Shown piece by piece: positions 34,543 to 40,633 of a DNA stretch of 40,633 nt. A program made the position numbers and the translations under genes. This DNA is from Dehalococcoidia bacterium (GTDB lineage: Bacteria > Chloroflexota > Dehalococcoidia > E44-bin15), in NCBI GenBank assembly GCA_030610655.1, contig JAUWRG010000009.1, forward strand, positions 1 to 40,633, read 5' to 3'. A model generated the notes under the pieces. It saw nothing but the letters and a program-made list of their open reading frames with translations. It made no database searches and was not told the DNA's origin. Position 1 is the first letter of the stretch. Every line of letters starts with the position of its first letter.

Positions 34543-37500
34543 ATGAAGTACTCCGTTGGTATAGATATTGGCTCGGTCAATGCTAAACTGGCCCTCATCG
34601 ACGAAGGCTGTTGTATAGTTAGGCTTGACATCGAGAAGATTACCTCTAGCCCTAATGCTGCGGTCGCCTCACTTATTTCAAGGCTGAGCCAGGAGTTCAA
34701 CTTCAAAGATATCGTCACCGCTGGCGTATCTGGCTCTGGTAAAGGGGTGATACCCAAGGAGCTGAACTGGTCGGTATACAGCAGCTCGCTAGCGATAGCT
34801 TCAGGACTTCTTCATTCTCATCCCGATGCGAAAACCACCCTGCAGATTGGCGGCCAGACCTCGCTGATAATAGAGTTCGAGGATGGGCTGAGAAAACCGT
34901 GGAAAGTGGCATCAAACCCCCTTTGTGCCGCGGGGACGGGAAGGTTCCTCGAACAGCAGGCGTACCGCATTGGCATCAGCCTCGAAGATTTCGCCCGACT
35001 GGCGCTGGAGTGTGAAGGTAGCGCACCACGGATAGCCGCCAGGTGCAGTGTCTTTGCCAAGACCGACCTTATCCACCTCCAACAGAAAGGCGTACAGATG
35101 GCGGATATGCTTTATGCCCTATGTGAAAGCATCGCCCGAATGGTCGCCTCACTAAAGAAGGGGGTTTTTGAGGAGCCGGTCTATTTTGTTGGTGGCGTGG
35201 CTGCCAATAGCGCCATCCTGAGGTCGCTCAACGAGGCGATCTCGGCAAGAAATGGGCATCAAGTGGATGTTATCATCCCCGAAAATTATCGCTACATCGA
35301 GGCTTTGGGTTCAGCCTTGCTTGCGATGGAAAGCGAGAAGACCTCTAGAGTGACCCTTCTACCCGATGCAGATATCAAACAACGCTATTTTGAAACGCCG
35401 AGGCTGGAAAAAGTCACCCAGCATGACGGCTGGGTAGCACCGAAAATTGAGGGGCCGTTTACCGGCTATCTTGGGGTCGATATTGGCTCCACCAGCACCA
35501 AGGCGGTCATACTTGACGAATCGGGCACAAAGGTGATGGCGAAGAACTATCTCATGACGGCGGGAAGGCCTGTCGAGGCGATCAAGGAGGTTTTTCGCAA
35601 CCTGCTACCAGCTATCGGTGATAATGCCAGGATAGCCGGAGTGGGCATCACCGGCTCAGGGAGATATCTGGTTGGCAGCTTTGTTGGCGCCGACTTGATA
35701 AAGAACGAGATTACGGCACAAACAAGAGCTGCGGCCGATATAGACCCGGAAGCAGATATTATCGAGGTTGGTGGCCAGGACTCGAAGCTTGTTATCAAGC
35801 GAAACGGTGTTGTTGTCGATTACCAGATGAATAAGGCATGCGCCGCTGGGACAGGCAGCTTCATCGATGAGCTGGCCGAACAGCTTGGCGTTCATGTTCA
35901 AGATGGTGAGTTCGCCACCCTGGCATTTGAGGCACCTCATACCATCGATTTGGGTTCACGGTGTGCTGCCTTTATGGGGCAGGCGGTCGCTTCGGCCCAG
36001 CAGGAGGGGGTGCCCATAGAAGTAATAACCGCCAGCCTCTCCAACTCGATTGCGGCAAACTATCTCTCCAAGGTACTGGGCAACAGGAAGCTGGGCGACA
36101 AGGTAATACTGACCGGGGCGGTATTCTATAACGATGCCGTTGTTTCTGCGTTTCAGCGAGCACTTGAGGGAAAGACCACAATCGTGCCGGAACACAAAGA
36201 GGTCAGCGGCGCAATAGGTGCGGCACTTCTGGCGAAGGAGGAGTTGGGTGGCAAGGGCTCGAAGTTCAAGGGCTTTCAAAACGTCATTGACAGCAATCCT
36301 AAGATTACCACCTTCACCTGCAAGATATGCGACATGAATTGCACCATAAGCCGAATGGAGATACCCGGCGAGAAGCCCACTTTCTACGGCAGCAGGTGCG
36401 ACCTGTTTGACAGCACCATTAGCCGGGAAAAGATGGAGACCGCATTCGACGAGCGCGACAAGCTGCTGTTCAAGGAATACAGGGAAAAGGACGGCACGGG
36501 GCCTATGATCGGGATTCCCCGAGCGCTCATAGTATATGACTACGCCCCAATGCTCATCGCTTTCCTGAATGCGCTGGGGGTAAATGTTGTCCTTTCCAGT
36601 AAGACCACCAAGCAAATAATGGAGCAGGCTGTCGAGCTGAGCTATGCCGACAGTTGTTTCCCTATCAAGCTGCTACACGGGCATGCGGAGAATCTCAAAG
36701 ATGTTGACTACATTCTCTACCCCAGTGCCATCCGCATGGGCGTCAAAGAGGGGGATGAGAACCAGAAATATACCTGTCCCTTGGTGCAGGCATCCCCGTA
36801 TATCATACGTCAGGCTCTGGACCTGGGTAAGGAACTGCTGATACCGACCATTGACTTCAGCAGGGGCGACGACCTGACCATAGACAGCTTTGCCGATTGT
36901 GCCGTGCAGATGGGGTTCAGCAGGAGACGGGGGAGAAAGGCGGCCATTGCCGGTATTAAGGCGCAACGAGAATTTGAGGCATCAGAAGTGGAGCTGGGAG
37001 AGAGGCTACTACAGAAAATTCATGACAATAACCAACTGGGTGTGGTGATACTTGCCCGGTCCTATATGTCGCAGGATTCGGGAGCCAACCTCGGCATAAG
37101 TGAAAAGCTTGCCCAGCTTGGGGTGGTGCCGATACCGCTTAGTTTTCTACCGCTTGGTTCGGTAAACATCTATGAATACTCGGACCGGCCGTACTGGTTC
37201 TACGAAAGCAAGCACATCGCCGGCAGCGCTATAACTGAGCGAGACCCATCCCTATATGGGCTGCTGCTGACCAACTTTGGATGTGGTCCGAACTCCTTCA
37301 TAATCAATATTGTTGAAGATATCATGGGGGGTAAGCCTCTGGGTCAACTGGAGATCGATGAGCATGCCGCCGAGGCTGGCATCGTTACCCGCCTTGAGGC
37401 TTTTGTCGATACCATCAGGGCATTTGCTCGTTCCACAGGCCAGGCCGAGGGGTGGGACAAGAGCGCCTACCGCTCGGCGCCGATAACGTTAACCTCAAAG

Positions 37501-38694
37501 AAAATAATTCTGATACCAAGTATGGCGCCTGGCGCCGAGGCAATAGCGGCAGCGATGGAAGCCTTTGGCGTCAGGGCCTCCGTGCTTCCCCCTTCAAATG
37601 AGCAGTCACTCCTCTATAGCAACAAGGTAACTCGGGGAACGGAGTGCTTGCCATATCGGGTGACCCTTGGCGACTTTATGAGATTCTTCTATGAAAACGG
37701 AGACCTGGACCTGAAACATGTTGAGGGATTTATGCCCAGCGCCTTCGGGCCGTGCCGCTTTGGCAAGTATGTTGTAGAGCAGGACAGGATACTGAGGGAG
37801 ATGGGTTTTGACCTTCCGATGCGAACCACCGTGTCGAACAATGCCTATCGCGACATGGGCCTTGGTTCCGCATTTGAGCGCCTGGCGTGGCGTGGCATTG
37901 TTGCCTTTGATTACCTGCAAAAGCTTCTTTGGCGCACCCGCCCCTATGAGAGGACGCCCGGTACTGCGGACGAACTGTTCGAGGAATACACCGCTGGGGT
38001 TGCCGACCGCATGCGCAAGAGGGAGGACTTTGGCGATGTCCTCAGGGATGCGGTTTCCGCATTCGGCGCTGCCATTGATCCAGAGAAGCCCAAGAGGCCG
38101 CTGGTGGCGATTAACGGTGAGATCTTCTTACGGTCAAACGAGTTCAGCAATAGCTATCTGGTGAGAGAGTGTGAGAAGGCAGGGCTTGAAGTTATCGTCT
38201 CGTCCGTTGGGGAGTGGATAAAGTACATCCAGCACCGCAACATTGAGGACGGTGTGTGGGACAGGAATGTCAAGAAGGTCATTTCTGGTCTAGTAAGGAA
38301 GCGCCTGCTGAGGACCGATGAGGAGACAGTGGCCGTTGCCTTCGAGGGCTTGCCTGATATGGGAGAGCCGTCAACAAAGGAAATACTGGCGTACTCGGCC
38401 AAATACCTCTCTCCCAACTGTGGTAGCGAGGCGGTACTCAGCATAGGAAGCGGGATTGAATGGATGGAGAACCCCAGGTTTGCCGGCATCATATCGGTAA
38501 TGCCACATGGCTGCATGCCAGGGGGGATTGTGGCTGCTATGTCTGAAAAGTTCAGCGCTGCCCACGGGAAGCCGTGGATCAACCTTACCTACGATGGCTT
38601 TCTTGAGACGACCAACCTAGAGAGAATCAACAACTTCGCCGAGATCATAAGATTCGTTAGCGCCACCGATAGCCGGGCCAGCACCCCAGGCTAG
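34543..38694 (+). CDS. Acyl-CoA dehydratase activase-type protein with two ASKHA domains and a DUF2229-like region
   Basis: A 1383-aa fusion related to HgdC/BcrAD/BadFG activators, which use ATP to drive one-electron reduction of 2-hydroxyacyl-CoA dehydratases or benzoyl-CoA reductases. Domain 1 (1-265): GIDIGSVNAKLALI, CAAGTGRFLE with C128, ARCSVFAKTDLI with C168. Domain 2 (308-580): GVDIGSTSTKAVIL, VGGQDSKLV, CAAGTGSFIDELAEQLG with C433, SRCAAFMGQAV with C474. Each domain keeps the two Cys that would hold a subunit-bridging 4Fe-4S cluster. From about 600 on comes a DUF2229/HgdB-like part with several cysteines (CKICDMNC, YADSCFPIK, YTCPLV, GTECLPYR, FGPCRFGKY, PHGCMPGG). Large fusions of this size are known in anaerobes, with function mostly unproven. 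The ATG is preceded only by a weak site. Confidence 0.88.
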   Translation: MKYSVGIDIGSVNAKLALIDEGCCIVRLDIEKITSSPNAAVASLISRLSQEFNFKDIVTAGVSGSGKGVIPKELNWSVYSSSLAIASGLLHSHPDAKTTLQIGGQTSLIIEFEDGLRKPWKVASNPLCAAGTGRFLEQQAYRIGISLEDFARLALECEGSAPRIAARCSVFAKTDLIHLQQKGVQMADMLYALCESIARMVASLKKGVFEEPVYFVGGVAANSAILRSLNEAISARNGHQVDVIIPENYRYIEALGSALLAMESEKTSRVTLLPDADIKQRYFETPRLEKVTQHDGWVAPKIEGPFTGYLGVDIGSTSTKAVILDESGTKVMAKNYLMTAGRPVEAIKEVFRNLLPAIGDNARIAGVGITGSGRYLVGSFVGADLIKNEITAQTRAAADIDPEADIIEVGGQDSKLVIKRNGVVVDYQMNKACAAGTGSFIDELAEQLGVHVQDGEFATLAFEAPHTIDLGSRCAAFMGQAVASAQQEGVPIEVITASLSNSIAANYLSKVLGNRKLGDKVILTGAVFYNDAVVSAFQRALEGKTTIVPEHKEVSGAIGAALLAKEELGGKGSKFKGFQNVIDSNPKITTFTCKICDMNCTISRMEIPGEKPTFYGSRCDLFDSTISREKMETAFDERDKLLFKEYREKDGTGPMIGIPRALIVYDYAPMLIAFLNALGVNVVLSSKTTKQIMEQAVELSYADSCFPIKLLHGHAENLKDVDYILYPSAIRMGVKEGDENQKYTCPLVQASPYIIRQALDLGKELLIPTIDFSRGDDLTIDSFADCAVQMGFSRRRGRKAAIAGIKAQREFEASEVELGERLLQKIHDNNQLGVVILARSYMSQDSGANLGISEKLAQLGVVPIPLSFLPLGSVNIYEYSDRPYWFYESKHIAGSAITERDPSLYGLLLTNFGCGPNSFIINIVEDIMGGKPLGQLEIDEHAAEAGIVTRLEAFVDTIRAFARSTGQAEGWDKSAYRSAPITLTSKKIILIPSMAPGAEAIAAAMEAFGVRASVLPPSNEQSLLYSNKVTRGTECLPYRVTLGDFMRFFYENGDLDLKHVEGFMPSAFGPCRFGKYVVEQDRILREMGFDLPMRTTVSNNAYRDMGLGSAFERLAWRGIVAFDYLQKLLWRTRPYERTPGTADELFEEYTAGVADRMRKREDFGDVLRDAVSAFGAAIDPEKPKRPLVAINGEIFLRSNEFSNSYLVRECEKAGLEVIVSSVGEWIKYIQHRNIEDGVWDRNVKKVISGLVRKRLLRTDEETVAVAFEGLPDMGEPSTKEILAYSAKYLSPNCGSEAVLSIGSGIEWMENPRFAGIISVMPHGCMPGGIVAAMSEKFSAAHGKPWINLTYDGFLETTNLERINNFAEIIRFVSATDSRASTPG

Positions 38695-38713
38695 GGCAGA
38701 TAACCTACCCTGT

Positions 38714-39445
38714 TCACTCGGCGGGGTAGCCGACCACGCTCATGTAGACCACGCTTTCCTCAACGCCGTCCACGTCCAGTATCTGATTCACGTCATCATC
38801 AAACAGGGCTCCGACCTGGCAACTCCCCAAGCCAAGGCTGGCCGCCGACAGCGCCAGGCTGTGTCCGATATGCCCGGCATCAAGATAGACATATCTGTAA
38901 GCACGCGCGCGGTACTTGCATTTGGACCGGTTGAAGATGGCTGTCCATACAAACACTACGGCAGCATCGGCGCAGACTCTCTGTCCCAGTGCCGCTAGAG
39001 TAATTTCGCGCCGGAAATCTCCTGTCCGTAGCTCTTCCAAGGCATGCTCTCGTATCGCATAGTGGTATACACCCTTCGCCAGCCCTTCCACATCGTGAAC
39101 AATTACATACGTCTCTACGGGATAGAGTGCGCCAGCCGATGGGACGGTGCGGAATTCATGTCCATGATCTATCCTTTGAATGCCATTTGAAGCCCACAGC
39201 AAATATGATACCTGTTCCAAAGTGAGTGGCTGCTTGGTAAAACGGCGAACGCTCTTACGACACCGCAATACCTCGTCCAGGGTCAGGACTGACTTGGACA
39301 CAGGGATGGGTAGTTTTATTCTATTGCTGCCTGGATACTCCTTGTACGGTTCTGGGACGGCGATCCGATCGAAAAGCCCCTTCTCCCTCTGGTAGCGATG
39401 GTACTTGGTGTCTTGCTGAAAGGTGTCGCCCACTCCGCCGAGCAT
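38714..39445 (-). CDS. SagB-type nitroreductase/dehydrogenase
   Basis: An FMN-dependent nitroreductase-fold protein of 243 aa. LRCRKSVRRF is the FMN-phosphate-binding start, YLLWASNGIQR and TVPSAGALYPVETYVIVHD follow, and the C-terminal half has AGHIGHSLALSAASLGLGSC and VVGYPAE. The S-A-G-x-x-Y-P block is diagnostic of the SagB/ThcOx branch, in which oxidases act on peptide azolines, but stand-alone members like this one have other, unknown roles. AGGAGG stands 7 nt before the ATG. No cyclodehydratase or precursor peptide is nearby, so a peptide-modification role is not supported. Confidence 0.88.
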   Translation of the reverse strand: MLGGVGDTFQQDTKYHRYQREKGLFDRIAVPEPYKEYPGSNRIKLPIPVSKSVLTLDEVLRCRKSVRRFTKQPLTLEQVSYLLWASNGIQRIDHGHEFRTVPSAGALYPVETYVIVHDVEGLAKGVYHYAIREHALEELRTGDFRREITLAALGQRVCADAAVVFVWTAIFNRSKCKYRARAYRYVYLDAGHIGHSLALSAASLGLGSCQVGALFDDDVNQILDVDGVEESVVYMSVVGYPAE

Positions 39446-39553
39446 ATGTGCACCTCCTACTTTCCCGATAGCCTATTTTACCCCATTCGGTCAAGGCAAC
39501 GACCGTGACTGGCTGGGTCGGGCGATGTGGCCAGCAGCGTTGTGCGGTTCACA

Positions 39554-40465
39554 TCATCTTAACATGGGCGAAGGGGCTTTCCGTCCTACGGCTTCGGCCA
39601 CCGCGGCAATGTCCTTCATCAGCTCGGCAAACTCAACGGTCGATATCGTCTGGGCAGCATCGCTGATGGAATCGGCGGGCGAGTAGTGCGTTTCCACAAT
39701 TATCCCGTCGGCGCCGCAAGCGATCGCCGCCAGGCTCATCGCTGGCACCAGACGGGCGCTGCCAGTGCCGTGGCTAGGGTCGACAATGACCGGCAAATGG
39801 GTCCGCTCTTTCAGGTAAGGGACTGCGTTAAGATCCAGGGTGAAGCGCAACTCGTTTGACGGTCCCCTGATACCGCGCTCGCACAATATCACCTGCTCGT
39901 TGCCTTGCGCCATAATATACTCCGCCGCGAGCAAGAACTCCTTATAGCTGGCGGACAGACCTCGCTTGAGCAGCGCTGGTTTGGACGACTTCCCCACCTC
40001 ATTCAACAGGGAGTAGTTCTGCATGTTTCGGGAGCCTATCTGCAGGCAATCGGCGTACTCGGTAACTAATTCAACATCCCGGGGGTCAACGACCTCGGTG
40101 ACAACCTTGAGACCCGTCTCACGCGAAGCGGCACGCAGATGCTCCAGCCCGGCCTTACCCAGGCCCTGGAAATCGTAAGGGGACGTTCTCGGCTTGAAGG
40201 CACCGCCGCGGAGGACGGTAGCCCCCGCCGCCTTGACTTCGCGGGCGATGCGCAGTATTTGTTCAGCGCTCTCAACGGAGCACGGTCCGGCCATCACCAC
40301 CAGTTCGGTGAGGCCCACTTTAACTCCATCGATGTCCACCACCGTCCGTCCCGCCCTATACTCGCGGCTAGTCAAGTGACGCGGTGCCTGGAGGACGCTT
40401 CCATCAGCAAGCCCGGCAGACACTACTTCTTCGGTACTACTACTCTGGTTCAAATCGATCTTCAT
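39554..40465 (-). CDS. aroF: 3-deoxy-7-phosphoheptulonate synthase (DAHP synthase, type I-beta)
   Basis: First step of the shikimate pathway, condensing PEP with erythrose-4-phosphate. Motifs: [52 protein letters not shown] and IVETHYSP, with the usual Cys, His, Glu and Asp metal ligands. At 303 aa with a short N-terminal extension of about 60 residues, it resembles the Thermotoga/Bacillus-like branch. I start it at ATG 40465, 7 nt after a GGGGGGT; in-frame ATGs at 40471 and 40489 have no suitable site. It feeds the same pathway as tyrA-aroA 14 kb away. A strong hairpin stands in its leader. Confidence 0.93.
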   Translation of the reverse strand: MKIDLNQSSSTEEVVSAGLADGSVLQAPRHLTSREYRAGRTVVDIDGVKVGLTELVVMAGPCSVESAEQILRIAREVKAAGATVLRGGAFKPRTSPYDFQGLGKAGLEHLRAASRETGLKVVTEVVDPRDVELVTEYADCLQIGSRNMQNYSLLNEVGKSSKPALLKRGLSASYKEFLLAAEYIMAQGNEQVILCERGIRGPSNELRFTLDLNAVPYLKERTHLPVIVDPSHGTGSARLVPAMSLAAIACGADGIIVETHYSPADSISDAAQTISTVEFAELMKDIAAVAEAVGRKAPSPMLR

Positions 40466-40493
40466 GGTCATTACCCCCCAGATGTTCATATAT

Positions 40494-40523
40494 AGAAAGC
40501 CCTCCCGCCTGGGAGGGCTTTCT
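40494..40523 (-). terminator. Perfect hairpin upstream of the DAHP synthase gene (terminator or attenuator)
   Basis: AGAAAGCCCTCCC and GGGAGGGCTTTCT pair over 13 bp around a 4-nt loop. On the minus strand the stem ends 28 nt before the start codon and is followed by TATATATG, not a strong T-run. No upstream gene stop is visible between it and the window end, so it may terminate a gene beyond the edge or be an attenuator in the leader. Confidence 0.55.
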
Positions 40524-40633
40524 GGTTGCTCTAAATGCTGTTCGCTATTTAGTTTTTGCTCAATACCCTCCCCGGCGCGCGCGAACGCGTGCTAAACCAA
40601 TACCAAAAATAGAAATCGTAGCGGTTTCCGGTT
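40524..40633. other. Window end, no gene recognised
   Basis: The last 110 bp contain a CG-rich inverted segment (GGCGCGCGCGAACGCGTGC, about 40575-40593) and otherwise AT-rich sequence. No frame with a ribosome site. It is possibly part of the DAHP synthase leader on the minus strand. Confidence 0.4.

Noticed and set aside
38714-39445. Azole-peptide biosynthesis cluster based on the SagB-like gene
   Set aside because: No SagC/SagD cyclodehydratase, transporter or precursor peptide was seen nearby.

Overview
The window looks like chromosomal DNA of a Chloroflexota bacterium, most likely a Dehalococcoidia-type lineage. This is inferred from the general look of RpoB/RpoC, RemA, Gmk, TreT and the acyl-CoA mutase, and from the many short interspersed palindromic repeats between genes. 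No database search was possible, so the placement is tentative.

Layout. (1) 1-8442: the end of a transposase remnant, a near-consensus promoter and the rpoB-rpoC operon. (2) 8445-9233: larB, convergent with rpoC. (3) 9278-18728: a segment bounded by two 137-bp direct repeats. Each repeat carries the tRNA-Thr(CGT) promoter and the 5' part of the tRNA. The left copy is a broken tRNA and the right copy is intact. Between them lie rlmN, a 29-residue lysine-rich protein, an RNase D-like gene, a long gene-poor stretch, a small putative zinc-finger protein, vsr, and a three-gene operon (SAM-methyltransferase-like protein, GHKL ATPase, DNA cytosine methyltransferase). The right-hand part reads as a restriction/epigenetic defence cassette and is visibly more AT-rich. 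(4) 18692-22420: tRNA-Thr with an unknown 247-residue gene behind it, then on the minus strand an MFS transporter, an internally deleted copy of it, and a TreT-like glycosyltransferase. (5) 22502-26640: an endonuclease IV-like TIM barrel on the plus strand, convergent with a minus-strand run tyrA-aroA-remA-gmk. (6) 26641-32562: accessory DNA rich in repeats, with an autoregulated-looking padR-MFS operon, a NYN-domain protein, a zinc alcohol dehydrogenase, and remnants of a DUF3800-like gene and a tyrosine recombinase. (7) 32563-38694: an acyl-CoA mutase large subunit and a 1383-residue acyl-CoA dehydratase activase-type protein, which suggests anaerobic acyl-CoA metabolism. (8) 38714-40465: a SagB-type nitroreductase and DAHP synthase on the minus strand.

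How the genes work together. rpoBC is transcription. The DAHP synthase, TyrA and AroA genes are shikimate/tyrosine steps split over two loci. remA and gmk are neighbours as in many bacteria. The dcm operon and vsr form the clearest candidate system: a modification enzyme, a mismatch-type nickase, a MutL/MORC-like ATPase and a methyltransferase-fold partner, with no classical restriction endonuclease recognised. The flanking tRNA duplication suggests that this region arrived or was rearranged at the tRNA locus.
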